A DNA stretch of 64,000 nucleotides from Phaeospirillum sp. (lineage in GTDB: Bacteria; Pseudomonadota; Alphaproteobacteria; Rhodospirillales; Magnetospirillaceae). The stretch is from contig JAVBXM010000242.1 in the NCBI GenBank assembly GCA_030824585.1, positions 1 through 64,000 of the forward strand, read 5' to 3'. A program made the position numbers and the translations under genes. The notes below the pieces were generated by a model. It did no database searches. It saw nothing but the letters and a program-made list of their open reading frames with translations, and was not told the DNA's origin. Below, in pieces: positions 19,279 to 29,723 of the stretch (positions are counted from its first letter, which is position 1; each line of letters opens with the position of its first letter).

Positions 19279-20439
19279 TCAGTCCGCGATGCCGCAGGCC
19301 CGGCGCAGCGCAGCAACGACGAAGTCCTGATCTTCAGCGCTCATTTGGGGAAACAGCGGCAGGCCGAGATTGCGGTTGTAGACCTCCTCGGACACCGGCA
19401 GCGGGAAGGACAGTTTCCGTCCGCTGTGAGCCTTTTCCAAATGGCAACAGAAGGTCGGTCGGCGTGTCTGAATACCGTCGTCCTGCATGGATTGCATCAC
19501 CGCCGTGCGGTCGATGTCGGGCGGCAACAGGACACCGTAGGTCTGCCAGTTGCTGCGCGCCCATTCGGGCTCCACCGGGAATTCCAGTCCGGGAATGTCG
19601 GCCAGTTGCTCCACATAGCGCCGCGCCCAGGCCCGGCGAGCCTCGACGATGCCCGGCAGACGGACCAGCTGGCGCCGCACGACCGCCGCCTGGATGTCGG
19701 TCATGCGGTAATTGTAGCCCACCTCGTCGAAGGTCTCGATGATCACCTGACTGGAATTGTTGCGGGCCAGATCGGAAACGCTCATGGCGTGCTGGCGCCA
19801 GCGGCGTACCTTGGCGTCGAACTCTGCGTCATTGGTGGTGATGATGCCGCCATCCCCAGCCGTCAGGACCTTGCGGGGATGGAACGAGAAGCAGGCGGCG
19901 GCACCCTGGGGTCGGCCGATAGGCTCCCACTGGCTGCCGATGTTGATTTCAGAGCCGGCGGCGCAGGCCGCATCCTCGATCACCGGCAGGCCGTGGCGGC
20001 CGGCCACCGCCAGGATGCCCGCTAGGTCGCAGGGCATGCCGAACTGATGGACACACAAAATGGCCTTGGTGCGCGGCGTGATGGCCGCCTCGACCAGGGC
20101 GGGGTCCATGTTGCGGGTGCCCCGCTCGATGTCCACGTAGACCGGCCATGCCCCCAGATAGCGAATGGCGTTGGAGGTGGCCAGGAAGGTGTAGCTGACG
20201 GTGATGACCTCGTCGCCCTCGTCCACGCCGGCGGCTCGTAGTGCCAGATGCAGCGCCGTGGTGCAGTTGGAAACGGCGCAGGCATGGGCGGCGCCCGTGG
20301 CGGCGGAGAATTCCCGCTCGAAATCGGCGACCCGCGGTCCCTGGGTCACCCAGCCGGACATGACGGTGTCATAGGCGGCCTGGGCCTCCTCGTGATCGAC
20401 CAGAGGCTTGGAAAACTGTACCGATCGCTTCTCAGACAT
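19279..20439 (-). CDS. DegT/DnrJ/EryC1-family aminotransferase
   Basis: VDHEEAQAAYDTVMSGWVTQGPRVADFEREFSAATGA...[17 protein letters not shown]...FSFHPRKVLTAGDGGIITTND; internal start MSEKRSVQFSKP. Confidence 0.93.
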   Translation of the reverse strand: MSEKRSVQFSKPLVDHEEAQAAYDTVMSGWVTQGPRVADFEREFSAATGAAHACAVSNCTTALHLALRAAGVDEGDEVITVSYTFLATSNAIRYLGAWPVYVDIERGTRNMDPALVEAAITPRTKAILCVHQFGMPCDLAGILAVAGRHGLPVIEDAACAAGSEINIGSQWEPIGRPQGAAACFSFHPRKVLTAGDGGIITTNDAEFDAKVRRWRQHAMSVSDLARNNSSQVIIETFDEVGYNYRMTDIQAAVVRRQLVRLPGIVEARRAWARRYVEQLADIPGLEFPVEPEWARSNWQTYGVLLPPDIDRTAVMQSMQDDGIQTRRPTFCCHLEKAHSGRKLSFPLPVSEEVYNRNLGLPLFPQMSAEDQDFVVAALRRACGIAD

Positions 20440-21397
20440 TGGCTTGGTCTTTCGCCCCATCATTCCCGGCATCGAAGCCGATACTTTCATCGACGATATA
20501 GCGCGGACGGCGTCTGGCTTCGTCCAGTCCGCGCCAAACATATTCACCCAACACACCCAGCATGGTGATCTGCACGCCGCCGATGAGCAGTATCACGACC
20601 ATCAAGGAGGTCCAACCGGGAACCGAGACTCCCAGGAACACGTAACGCAGGGCGATCACCGCGGCGTAAAGGAGCCCCAACAGGGCCAGCACCACGCCCA
20701 CGGCCGACATGGCACGGATGGGGACATAGGAATAGGCGGTGAAGACGTCGATGATCAGCTTGATCTTCTTGCCCAGGGTCCATTTACTGGTACCGCGGGT
20801 ACGCTCCTGCCGCTCCACCGCCAGGGTATCCATGCGAAATCCGGTGGTGGCGAAGAAGCCGTCGATGGTCAGATTGCGCTCGGGATTGGCTTTGAGCGCC
20901 CGCAGCGCCTTGGCTCCCACCAGCATCATGCTCGACCCGCCGGGCGGCAGGTTGCGGCTGACCACCGCATGGGCCAGGGCGTGGTAGATATTGGCGAAGG
21001 CCTTGGTCAGCACCCCTTCCGCCCGCGACTCGCGCACCGCCCACACAACCTGAACATTGCCGACGCATTTCGCCAGCATGGCGGGAATGGCCGAGGGTGG
21101 ATCCTGAAGGTCGCAGGCGGTGAAACAGGCGTAGTCGCCGGTGGCGACATCCATGCCGGCGCGGATGGCCATATGGGCGCCCACATTGGTCAGCAGCTTG
21201 ATGACCCGGACATCCGGATGGCGGGCTGCCAGAGCCTGTAGATGCTCGAAGGAATCATCGCGGCTTCCATCGTCGACGAAGATCATTTCCAGGACACAAT
21301 CGGGCAAGGCCGACAGAATGGCCAAGCGGATGCCGTCGCATGCGGCATGGACGCCTTCGCCCTCGTTATAAACGGGAATGACAATGGAGAGTTTCAT
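20432..21397 (-). CDS. Family 2 glycosyltransferase with C-terminal TM segments (DPM1/ArnC/GtrB-like)
   Basis: MKLSIVIPVYNEGEGVHAACDGIR...EMIFVDDGSRDDSFEHL...ACDLQDPPSAIPAML...two C-terminal TM helices. Confidence 0.93.
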   Translation of the reverse strand: MKLSIVIPVYNEGEGVHAACDGIRLAILSALPDCVLEMIFVDDGSRDDSFEHLQALAARHPDVRVIKLLTNVGAHMAIRAGMDVATGDYACFTACDLQDPPSAIPAMLAKCVGNVQVVWAVRESRAEGVLTKAFANIYHALAHAVVSRNLPPGGSSMMLVGAKALRALKANPERNLTIDGFFATTGFRMDTLAVERQERTRGTSKWTLGKKIKLIIDVFTAYSYVPIRAMSAVGVVLALLGLLYAAVIALRYVFLGVSVPGWTSLMVVILLIGGVQITMLGVLGEYVWRGLDEARRRPRYIVDESIGFDAGNDGAKDQANV

Positions 21398-22146
21398 GAC
21401 CCAGCCGAGTAAGAAGGGTGAAGAGTGGCCCGCAACCGCGCCACCAACTCCGGTGACGGCACTTCATCCCCATCGGCGACCGGCCGCAGCGGCCGGCAGG
21501 GATTGCCAAGGGCCACCACCCCAGCCGGAAGATCGCGGACCACCACCGAGCCGGCTCCGGTCATGGTCCCCTCGCCGATCCGGATTTCCGGGATGACCGA
21601 GGTGCCAACACCTAGAAAACAATGGTCGGCAATCCGGGAGCAACCACAAAGTGACACTCCGGGTGCCAGCAGGACGTTATGTCCGATAGTGCCGTGGTGT
21701 TCCACGACTACTCCGCCGTGGGCGGTGAACAGATCGCCGATCACCACCTCGGCGCCGATGAATACGCCACCCATGACCAGGGCGCCGTCACCGATAACCG
21801 CCGTGGACGAAACATGAGCCGATGGTGAGACCAGACGTGCCACGGGAACGGCGGTGCGGCGCAACTCGGCCAGCACCTCGCAGGCGCGCCACGATCGGTA
21901 GGTTCCCAGGGCGATGAAGGCGTGAACGCCGCCGTCTGCCAGGGTGCGGCACCCCTCCTCCACCGTTCCGAGGATCGGCGCACCTCCTGGACCCATGCTC
22001 CCTCCTGGCTGCCCATCGTCGTAATAGCCGTCAAGACGGTAGCGCCCTGCAAACTCCCAAGCCAGGAGGTCGGCCACAACCCTGGCCCGCATACCGGCGC
22101 CGAAGACACGCAATGGGATGGCTGGGGCCACGATTTCCTCCCTCAC
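21394..22146 (-). CDS. NeuD-like sugar acetyltransferase (PglD-type N-terminus plus hexapeptide repeats)
   Basis: PLRVFGAGMRARVVADLLAWEFAGRYRLDGYYDD...HVSSTAVIGDGALVMGGVFIGAEVVIGDLFTAHGGVVVEHHGTIGHNVLLAPGVSLCG. Confidence 0.85.
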   Translation of the reverse strand: MREEIVAPAIPLRVFGAGMRARVVADLLAWEFAGRYRLDGYYDDGQPGGSMGPGGAPILGTVEEGCRTLADGGVHAFIALGTYRSWRACEVLAELRRTAVPVARLVSPSAHVSSTAVIGDGALVMGGVFIGAEVVIGDLFTAHGGVVVEHHGTIGHNVLLAPGVSLCGCSRIADHCFLGVGTSVIPEIRIGEGTMTGAGSVVVRDLPAGVVALGNPCRPLRPVADGDEVPSPELVARLRATLHPSYSAGS

Positions 22147-23174
22147 CTGGGCAAGCGATCGAAAGGATAGACGAAGAACCAGGGAAACGCCGCCGCCAAT
22201 CCCTCACGGCCCAATTCGGCCAGCCGGTTCAGGGGACAGAGCGCAACCACATGAATGCGAAAGGGGCTTTCCTCGCTGTTCCAGCGCTGCTTAAAGCGGT
22301 AAACGCCGCAATCGCGGTTGGGTGAGCCCTCCCAATTCCACCAGCGGCGTCCGGCGGCACGGGCGTCGGCGGCGGCACGGGCGATCAGCAGCGATCCGGG
22401 TTGCAATGCACGCGCGTCCGCCAAGGTGCAGGGCATGTAATAGCTGACCACCTGGGGGCTCCAAAGGTTCAGAAGCCCCGCCACCATGCGGCCTTCGTGA
22501 TAGGCGAACAGAAAGCGAGCCTCGGCGGGAGACCGCGCCAGGGTTTCGAGCACGCCGAAGGGCTTGAGCGGGATACCGGCATCGGCGCAGTTCTGGCGAT
22601 AAAGCGCGTAGAACTCGGCCAGCCTGCCGTCGTTGATGCCGTCCTCCACCGTTACGCCCAGGCTGGCGGCGCGGCGGATGTCGTAGCGCAGCCCCTTCGA
22701 CCATGGATTCCCGTCGAGAGCCGTCAACTGGGTGAAGCGTTCGATCACCTCGCCTTGGCCCAGGGCCTCGGTGTAAAGCGCGGCATCCCTGCCGAACAGC
22801 GGGGTGTAGACCACCATGGTCAGGGGATTGGGCTCGGCCAGCAGCCTTTGGCGCGCCGCACCCAGCAGGGCGGGAACCGCCGTACCCGCCTCGGCCACGG
22901 AACAGATCACGCCGCCATTAGGGCCGAAGAACGGCAGGGAGGCCAGTACAGAGCCTTCCGGGGTCCGCTTGAGGATAGTGGGCAGCACCGCCACCAGACG
23001 ACGGTCGCGCCGAAGGGCGAGGGTCAGCGGCTCTCCCACCCCCAGTCCCACCAGCAGATCGCGGTAGAAAGGGTAATGATAGGCCAGGACCGGATACTCG
23101 CCCGCATTTCCCAGCCCGTCGAGAAAAGCCGTCAGCTCCCCGTCATCGACTCCGGTCAGAAGGACGGGGACCAC
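22143..23174 (-). CDS. GNAT/FemAB-like acyltransferase
   Basis: C-terminal part of ORF 22143..23450; AYHYPFYRDLLVGLGVGEPLTLALRRDRRLVAVLPTILKR...FYALYRQNCADAGIPLKPFGVLE...FAYHEGRMVAGLLNLWSPQ...NWEGSPNRDCGVYRFKQRW; GTG start inferred. Confidence 0.75.
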   Translation of the reverse strand: MVPVLLTGVDDGELTAFLDGLGNAGEYPVLAYHYPFYRDLLVGLGVGEPLTLALRRDRRLVAVLPTILKRTPEGSVLASLPFFGPNGGVICSVAEAGTAVPALLGAARQRLLAEPNPLTMVVYTPLFGRDAALYTEALGQGEVIERFTQLTALDGNPWSKGLRYDIRRAASLGVTVEDGINDGRLAEFYALYRQNCADAGIPLKPFGVLETLARSPAEARFLFAYHEGRMVAGLLNLWSPQVVSYYMPCTLADARALQPGSLLIARAAADARAAGRRWWNWEGSPNRDCGVYRFKQRWNSEESPFRIHVVALCPLNRLAELGREGLAAAFPWFFVYPFDRLPR

Positions 23175-23179
23175 CGGTT

Positions 23180-24280
23180 TTACCCGCCGGCCTGCTTCAT
23201 GGCTTTGATCACCGCATCCACTTGGCCGGGCTCGAGTTCGGCGAACATGGGCAGCGACAACCATTCGCTGGCGATCGTCTCCGTCACCGGCAGGTCGCCC
23301 GCCTTGTAGCCGAGATCGGCGTAGGCGGTCTGAAGATGGACCGGGACCGGGTAGTGGATGCCGGTGGAAACCCCCGCCTCCTGCAGCCTGGCCTGGAGCC
23401 CGTCGCGGTCGACGCTGCGGATGGCATAGACATGATAGACGTGGCGGCAATGGGCCGGCGGCTTGGGAATGCCGATGCTCAGGCCGTTCAGTCCGGCCTC
23501 GTAACGGGCGGCGACGGCACGGCGGCCCTCGGTCCAGTCCTCGATATACTTCAACTTGACGCGCAGCACGGCCGCCTGGATTTCGTCGAGACGGGCGTTG
23601 AAGCCCTTCAGCACGTGATCATACTTCTTGGCCTGGCCCCAATCGCGCAGCATGCGCACCGTCTTCATGATCTCGGGATCATTGGAGACGATGGCCCCAC
23701 CCTCGCCATAGGCGCCCAAATTCTTGCCGGGATAGAAGCTGAAACAGCCCACATGGCCGATGGAGCCGGCGCGGCGACCCTTGTATTCCGCGCCATGGGC
23801 CTGGGCGCAATCCTCGACGACCTTGAGGCCGTGCTTGGTGGCGATGGCCATGATGGAGTCCATGTCGGCCATCAGGCCGTGCAGATGAACCGGGAGAATG
23901 GCTCTGGTCCTGGGCGTGATGGCCGCTTCGATCCTGGCCGGGTCCATGGTCCAGGTGGCGGGGTCCACGTCGACGAAAACCGGCTTGGCATTGGCGTAGA
24001 GAATCGCCGCCGTGGTGGCCACGAACGTCGCTCCCACGGTGATCACCTCGTCGCCCGGCTTGATGCCGGCGGCCAGCAGGGCCAGATGCAGCGCCGTGGT
24101 GCCGGAATTGACACCGGCGGCATCGGCGACGCCGCAATAGGCGGCGAACTCCGCCTCAAAGGGCTTGCCCTCGGGACCGGCGCCCACATAGGCGCCGCTG
24201 TCGACCACCTTCATGATGGCGACGCCAACCTCGTCCTTGATCTGACGGTACTGGGCCTTGAGGTCGAGAAAGGGAATCAT
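23180..24280 (-). CDS. DegT/DnrJ/EryC1-family aminotransferase (WbpE-like)
   Basis: [46 protein letters not shown]...[17 protein letters not shown]...[22 protein letters not shown]. Confidence 0.94.
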   Translation of the reverse strand: MIPFLDLKAQYRQIKDEVGVAIMKVVDSGAYVGAGPEGKPFEAEFAAYCGVADAAGVNSGTTALHLALLAAGIKPGDEVITVGATFVATTAAILYANAKPVFVDVDPATWTMDPARIEAAITPRTRAILPVHLHGLMADMDSIMAIATKHGLKVVEDCAQAHGAEYKGRRAGSIGHVGCFSFYPGKNLGAYGEGGAIVSNDPEIMKTVRMLRDWGQAKKYDHVLKGFNARLDEIQAAVLRVKLKYIEDWTEGRRAVAARYEAGLNGLSIGIPKPPAHCRHVYHVYAIRSVDRDGLQARLQEAGVSTGIHYPVPVHLQTAYADLGYKAGDLPVTETIASEWLSLPMFAELEPGQVDAVIKAMKQAGG

Positions 24281-24296
24281 CTGTACGTCTCCAAAC

Positions 24297-25310
24297 TCAG
24301 CGTTCGACGGCCACCGAGGCCCCGCGCTGGGCCAGCGACTTGGATGCAGCCTCCAGCACCTTGACCACGTTGTAACCCATCTCGCCATCGGTCAGCGGCG
24401 TCGTGCCGGTCTCGATGCAATCGGCGAAATGCCGGACCTCGGCGGCCAGGGCCTCGGTTCCCGCCAGTTGTGGCGCCCACATGTCACCGGTGCGGTAGCC
24501 GGCGATCAGCTTGTTGATCTGTTCCTGGTCGTCGTTGAGCACGATGCCCTTGTCGTAGACCTTGATCTTCTCGGAGGGCTCCAACTCGTTGAAGACCACC
24601 ATCTTCTTGGAACCCGAGATCAGGGTCTGGCGCACCTTAACCGGAGCCAGCCAGTTGACGTTGACGTGGGCGATGGTCGAATCCTCGAAGAACATGGTGA
24701 GGTAAGCGATGTTCTCCGGCGCCCCCGGCACATGGCTGATGCCCGTGGCCGACACCGCCACCGGTACCTTGCCCAGCACGTATTCGATGATGGACAGGTC
24801 GTGCACCGCCAGATCCCACAGTACGTTCACGTCGTGCTGGAACAGGCCCAGATTGACCCGCACCGAGTCGTAATAATAGATCTCGCCCAGTTCACCGGTC
24901 TGGACCAGATCGCGCATCTTCTGCACGGCGGGCGTATAGATGAAGGTGTGGTCGACCATCAGGGTGAGCTTGCGCTTGGCCGCCTCGTCGATCAGGTGGC
25001 GACAATCGGCGGCCGACGCCGCCATGGGCTTTTCCACCAGCACATGCTTGCCGGCCTGCAGCGCCGCCAGGGCCAGATCGAAATGGTATTGCACCGGCGT
25101 GGAGATGGCGACCGCGTCGATATCGGCCGCAGCGAACAGATCGGCAGGATTGGTGGTGGTGCGGATGCCGGGATAGGAGCGCTCGGCCGCCGCCAGACGT
25201 TTGGAATCCAGGTCGGCCACGGCCACCATCTTACAACGGTCGGAAGTGGCGAAATTACGGACGAGATTGGGGCCCCAGTAACCGAAACCGATAACGCCGA
25301 CTTTGATCAT
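24297..25310 (-). CDS. Gfo/Idh/MocA-family oxidoreductase
   Basis: [39 protein letters not shown]...[22 protein letters not shown]. Confidence 0.94.
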   Translation of the reverse strand: MIKVGVIGFGYWGPNLVRNFATSDRCKMVAVADLDSKRLAAAERSYPGIRTTTNPADLFAAADIDAVAISTPVQYHFDLALAALQAGKHVLVEKPMAASAADCRHLIDEAAKRKLTLMVDHTFIYTPAVQKMRDLVQTGELGEIYYYDSVRVNLGLFQHDVNVLWDLAVHDLSIIEYVLGKVPVAVSATGISHVPGAPENIAYLTMFFEDSTIAHVNVNWLAPVKVRQTLISGSKKMVVFNELEPSEKIKVYDKGIVLNDDQEQINKLIAGYRTGDMWAPQLAGTEALAAEVRHFADCIETGTTPLTDGEMGYNVVKVLEAASKSLAQRGASVAVER

Positions 25311-25385
25311 GGTGGTCCGGGGCTCCGATGGGGGCTGAAAAGCGCCGAGATACTGGAACAATCGCGGGCGTGGGTCAAAACCAAT

Positions 25386-26276
25386 TCACGCTCTAGATCC
25401 GGGCAGAACCCGGAGAGACATCAGAATGGCCGGCAGCAGACGCATCTGAAGTGGCCACAGACAGGCCGAACGAGCCAGCAGCGACAGGGCCGCCCGGCCC
25501 CGGCCCAGCTTCTGCTCGGTCCTCGCGGCACCATAGATGATTCGCGCCCTGGCGCGCCGCCCCCGCCAGCCACCTTTGCCGGGCAAAGCCGGAAGATGGC
25601 GCTCCAGCACAGTCAGCGAAGCCTCCATGTGACGGGCCACTCCCTTGGAATTTTGCTCGCCATGCAAACGATAAAAGCCCACGGATTGCGAGATGCAGGT
25701 CATGCGCGCCCCCAAGGCGGCAAGCCGCAGCCACAAATCCGCGTCCTCGGCGGTGATGACCTCGCGGTCCTCGCAAAAGCCGCCGGCCCGCTCCAACAAG
25801 ATGCGGCGCACCAGCACCGCCGATGGCGACAGGCAATTGCCGTCCAGCACCAGGCGCTCGAAGCGGCAGCGCTCGGCCGGCGCCGCTTCGGTGCGGTTGC
25901 CGATGATCCCGTCCTTCAGGAAATGCTCGGGGTGGGAGACGAGGTCCACCTGATCGGTGGCCGCCGCCAGACACAGTTCCAGCTTGTTGGGCGCCCACAG
26001 ATCGTCGGAATCGAAGAATGCCACCCACTCGGCCTTGGCCGCCCGGATTCCCACGTTGCGCGAGGCGGCGATCACACCCTGGTTGGCGAAGTCGATCAGT
26101 TGGATGCGCGGATCGCCATAGGCCAGGACCACGTCACGGGTATGATCGGCCGAGACATTGTTGACCACGATGCATTCCCAGTCGGCCACGCTCTGGGCCA
26201 GCACCGAATCCAGGCATTCCTTGAGGAAATCCGCCTGATTATAGGTGGGAATGACGATGGAGACGCGCGGGCTCAT
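25386..26276 (-). CDS. Family 2 glycosyltransferase
   Basis: MSPRVSIVIPTYNQADFLKECLDSVLAQSVADWECIVVNNVSADHT...WVAFFDSDDLWAPNKLE. Confidence 0.95.
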   Translation of the reverse strand: MSPRVSIVIPTYNQADFLKECLDSVLAQSVADWECIVVNNVSADHTRDVVLAYGDPRIQLIDFANQGVIAASRNVGIRAAKAEWVAFFDSDDLWAPNKLELCLAAATDQVDLVSHPEHFLKDGIIGNRTEAAPAERCRFERLVLDGNCLSPSAVLVRRILLERAGGFCEDREVITAEDADLWLRLAALGARMTCISQSVGFYRLHGEQNSKGVARHMEASLTVLERHLPALPGKGGWRGRRARARIIYGAARTEQKLGRGRAALSLLARSACLWPLQMRLLPAILMSLRVLPGSRA

Positions 26277-26734
26277 CAGCCGTGCTTCAGGGCCCAGTCA
26301 TAGGGAATGGCCGGATCAAAGGGGTCGATACGCTTCATCTCGGTGGGGTCGTGGGGCATGTCGGCGCAATTGGCCAGCAATGCTGTCCCTGTCCCGATGC
26401 ACTTCCAGCCGTTGATCAGCAGCGGCGGAATCTGCACCAGCACATAGTTGAGATCACCCATGACGATTTCCTGCAGCACGCCCTTGGTCGGGCTGTCGGC
26501 GCGGTCATCGTAGCACACCAGTTTGATCATGCCCTGGATGCAACAATAGTTCTGGGCCTGCTTGGTGTGCAGGTGCCAGGCCTTGATGACGCCGGGATAG
26601 GCGGTGGCGAAGTAGATCTCGCCGAACTTGTCGAAATGGGGCGCATCGGCCCGCAGCATGTGCATGATCGTGCCGCGCTCGTCGGGGATCTTGCGCAGAG
26701 GGATGATGTTGAGGCCGTGAATCTTCGACGACAT
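26276..26734 (-). CDS. dTDP-4-dehydrorhamnose 3,5-epimerase-like cupin (RfbC family)
   Basis: IIPLRKIPDERGTIMHMLRADAPHFDKFGEIYFATAYPGVIKAWHLHTKQAQNYCCIQGMIKLVCYDDR. Confidence 0.85.
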   Translation of the reverse strand: MSSKIHGLNIIPLRKIPDERGTIMHMLRADAPHFDKFGEIYFATAYPGVIKAWHLHTKQAQNYCCIQGMIKLVCYDDRADSPTKGVLQEIVMGDLNYVLVQIPPLLINGWKCIGTGTALLANCADMPHDPTEMKRIDPFDPAIPYDWALKHG

Positions 26735-26763
26735 GGGTATTTCCTTGTCCTGGAGTGACCGTA

Positions 26764-26877
26764 TCGGGCTATCGCCCGAACCCATTTGGGGCCATGCCCT
26801 AAACCCCCTTCATGGTTCATCAATCAAAGGGAGGTTTGGAGGCATCGCCTCCAACCGGGGTCGGGGCGGGAGCCCCG
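26764..26877. repeat. Cluster of three intergenic hairpins (terminator or REP-like element)
   Basis: TCGGGC-TATC-GCCCGA (26764-26779); TTGGAGGC-ATC-GCCTCCAA (26836-26854); CGGGGC-GGGA-GCCCCG (26862-26877); lies between two minus-strand genes. Confidence 0.6.
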
Positions 26878-26895
26878 TCAGGGGTCACGCCGTTA

Positions 26896-27924
26896 TTACT
26901 TCGTCCAGCGCAGGCTGTCGTCCACCAAACCGGTGTCGATCAGGTGCTTGATCTGCTTCAGGCGGATATAGCGCCGTCCCTGGAACTCGTCCAGGGTCAG
27001 GCCATGGGCGCGGTAGGCGTCCACCAGCTCGCGGGCGCCGGCCGCCACCGTCCATTTCAACGGGAAGTCGGGAAAGGCCTTGGCATATTTGTCGAAGCTG
27101 ACCCGGTAGGAGCGCGGATCGGGATTGTTGCCGCCGGCATAGGTGACCTCGGCCTCGGGCACCACCGCCTTGACGAAGCCGGCGATGTCGCGCACCTGAT
27201 AGTTCTCGCTGTTCAGGCCTACATTGAAGCCCTGATCGTGGACCACCTCGACGGGCGCGGCCAGCACGGCGGCAACGGCGCGGCTGATGTCCTCGATGTG
27301 GACCACCGGGCGCCAGGGGCTGCCGTCGCTCATGATGTTGATCTTGCCGGTGGTCACCGCCCAGGCGCACAGATTGTTCAAGACGATGTCGACGCGCAGC
27401 CGGGGGCTGGCGCCGAACGCCGTGGCGTTGCGCATATAAGTGGGCGAGAAGCCGGGCCCGGCCAGAGCGGCCAGGGCTTCCTCGCACTTCACCTTGCTGA
27501 TGGCATAGGCGGTGAGCGGCGCGAAGGGCGCCGTCTCGTCCACGAAGCCGGTGATGCCCGACGAGCCGTAGATGGAACACGACGAGGCGTAGACGAAGCG
27601 CTTCACCCCGGCGGCCTTGGCGTATTCGGCCAGCTTGATGGTAGCCCGCAGGTTGATGTCGTAGGTCCAGTCGTCGTTGATGTCGCCCATGGGGTCGTTG
27701 GACAGCGCCGCCAGATGAACCACCGCGTCGAAGCCTTCCAGATGCTTGGGCTCCACGTCGCGGATGTCGACCTTGAGCTCGGGGCACGGCGCCTTGGCCG
27801 CCTCGAACTCACAGCCCACGAAGTAATCGGTGTCGAGCCCGACGCAATCATGACCGGCCGCCTGCAGCACCCGCAGCATTACGGGGCCGATATAACCGTT
27901 ATGACCGGTAACCAGGACGCGCAT
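26896..27924 (-). CDS. NAD-dependent epimerase/dehydratase (extended SDR)
   Basis: MRVLVTGHNGYIGPVMLRVLQAAGHDCVGLDTDYF...FVYASSCSIYGSS...AYAISKVKCEEAL; C-terminal part of ORF 26896..28989. Confidence 0.93.
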   Translation of the reverse strand: MRVLVTGHNGYIGPVMLRVLQAAGHDCVGLDTDYFVGCEFEAAKAPCPELKVDIRDVEPKHLEGFDAVVHLAALSNDPMGDINDDWTYDINLRATIKLAEYAKAAGVKRFVYASSCSIYGSSGITGFVDETAPFAPLTAYAISKVKCEEALAALAGPGFSPTYMRNATAFGASPRLRVDIVLNNLCAWAVTTGKINIMSDGSPWRPVVHIEDISRAVAAVLAAPVEVVHDQGFNVGLNSENYQVRDIAGFVKAVVPEAEVTYAGGNNPDPRSYRVSFDKYAKAFPDFPLKWTVAAGARELVDAYRAHGLTLDEFQGRRYIRLKQIKHLIDTGLVDDSLRWTK

Positions 27925-27938
27925 GGCAAAGAACTCCG

Positions 27939-28889
27939 TCAGCCAAAGGCCTTGCGGCACAAAATCAGGGTTTGATCGATCTCGGCGGTAAGATCGCGGG
28001 ACGCGGTGAAACCCGCCGCCGCCAGCCTGTCCACCCGGAAGTCCAAGGGATCGGCCACCTCGCCCGGCTTGGGCTCGGGGCGTTCCAAGATCGGCCGGAC
28101 GCCCAGCACCGCCTCGGCCCGAGCCTGGATCAGGTCGGCCAGATCGCGGATGGAACTGGAATGGCCCACACCCAGGTTGAAGATGCCATCGCCCAGCTTG
28201 GCGGCGTCCACCTCCAGCAGGAACTGGACGCCGCGCGCCACCTCGGCCATGGGGATGAAGTCGCGCAGCGCCACGCCGCTGCTCTTCAGCACCATCTTGC
28301 CGGTGCTGCCCACCTGGCGGCACAGATCGTTGGCCACCAGGGTCCAGCGGTTGATCAGCGCGTCGGCGGGGGCGCCCAGGGCATTGGACAGCCGCAGGCA
28401 GGCCGCCCCGATGCGGCCCTTGCCATGCTCGGCCAGGATATAATCCTCGGCTACCTTGTGGCTGATGCCATAGGGATGCACCGGACGGCAGATCATGGAT
28501 TCCTCGATCCGTCCGACCAGCGGCTCGCCATAGACCCGTGCGGTGGAGAAATAGACGAAGCGTCCGACGCCGGCCTTCAGTGCCGCCTGCAGCAGCCGCA
28601 CGGTGTCGACGCCGTTGGCCTCCAAGGCTCCCACCGGATCGGTGGTGCAATCCACCTCGTTCATGGCCGAGAGATGGACCAGGGCGGACGCGCCCCGGCA
28701 GGCCGCCAGCAAGGCGGCATCGTCGGAGGGGCTGAGGCGCACCACCTCGGCCTCCTTGGCCCAGTCGGGCCAATTCTCCGGCCCGCGCCGGGTGGTGATG
28801 CGCACTCTCTTGCCCTGGGCCAGCAGGTGCCGAGCGATACGGCCGCCGAGATAGCCGAAGCCGCCGGTGAGGAGGATAGTGGAACTCAT
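27939..28889 (-). CDS. NAD-dependent epimerase/dehydratase (extended SDR)
   Basis: MSSTILLTGGFGYLGGRIARHLLAQGKRVRITTRR...FVYFSTARVYGEP...PYGISHKVAEDYI. Confidence 0.92.
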   Translation of the reverse strand: MSSTILLTGGFGYLGGRIARHLLAQGKRVRITTRRGPENWPDWAKEAEVVRLSPSDDAALLAACRGASALVHLSAMNEVDCTTDPVGALEANGVDTVRLLQAALKAGVGRFVYFSTARVYGEPLVGRIEESMICRPVHPYGISHKVAEDYILAEHGKGRIGAACLRLSNALGAPADALINRWTLVANDLCRQVGSTGKMVLKSSGVALRDFIPMAEVARGVQFLLEVDAAKLGDGIFNLGVGHSSSIRDLADLIQARAEAVLGVRPILERPEPKPGEVADPLDFRVDRLAAAGFTASRDLTAEIDQTLILCRKAFG

Positions 28890-29668
28890 TCCCACGACTT
28901 CCACGGCGCCTTGCCGCTGTCCCACAGGTCGCGCAGCAGGCTCCAGTCGCGATAGGTGTCCATGCACTGCCAGAAGCCATGATGCTCATGGACCATCATC
29001 TCGCCCGCCGCCACCAGGGCGCGGACCGGGCCGACCTCGAACACCAGGTCCTCGCGGTCGTCGAGATAGTCGAAAATCTCGCGCCGGCAGACGAAATAGC
29101 CGCCCGAGATCATGCCCGAGGTGGTCTGGGACTTCTCGTTGAAGCCCTGGACCCGACCATCGGCGTGCTCGATCTCGCCGAAGCGGCCCGGCGGGTGGAC
29201 ACCGGTCACCGTCAAGATCTTGCCGTGGGACTTGTGGAAGGCCAGCAGGGCGTCCAGGTCCACGTCGGACACGCCGTCGCCATAGGTCAGCAGGAAATTC
29301 TCGTCGTCGCCCAGATACTTTCTGATCCGCTTGATGCGGGCGCCGGTCATGGCGTTCAACCCGGTCTCGGCCAGGGTGACGCTCCAATCGTCGTGGCGCG
29401 CCTCGCCGTGATAGGTGACCTGCTTCTCGGCCCCCAGCTTGATGGTGAAGTCCTCGGCGAAAATATCGTAGTTCAGGAAGAACTGCTTCACCGCGTGGCT
29501 CTTATAGCCCAGGCACAGGACGAAGTCCTTGTGACCCGCCGCCGAGTAGCTCTTCATGATGTGCCAGACGATGGGCAGATTGCCGATGGGAATCATCGGT
29601 TTGGGAATGTCGTCGGCCACGTCGCGGATGCGCGTCCCGAAACCGCCGCAAAGAATGACAACCTTCAT
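28886..29668 (-). CDS. rfbF: Glucose-1-phosphate cytidylyltransferase
   Basis: MKVVILCGGFGTRIRDVADDIPKPMIPIGNLPIVWHIMKSYSAAGHKDFVLCLGYKSHAVKQFFLNY...GVHPPGRFGEI...FWQCMDTYRDW. Confidence 0.96.
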   Translation of the reverse strand: MKVVILCGGFGTRIRDVADDIPKPMIPIGNLPIVWHIMKSYSAAGHKDFVLCLGYKSHAVKQFFLNYDIFAEDFTIKLGAEKQVTYHGEARHDDWSVTLAETGLNAMTGARIKRIRKYLGDDENFLLTYGDGVSDVDLDALLAFHKSHGKILTVTGVHPPGRFGEIEHADGRVQGFNEKSQTTSGMISGGYFVCRREIFDYLDDREDLVFEVGPVRALVAAGEMMVHEHHGFWQCMDTYRDWSLLRDLWDSGKAPWKSWE

Positions 29669-29723
29669 AAACCCACCTCGGGCGTTCAATGCGTGCGGAT
29701 AATCCCGCAATCGCTCGGAACGA

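Noticed and set aside
24258-26303. 681-aa plus-strand ORF
   Set aside because: Antisense to well-supported minus-strand Gfo/Idh and GT2 genes; low-complexity H/G/Q/R-rich translation typical of GC-rich shadow ORFs
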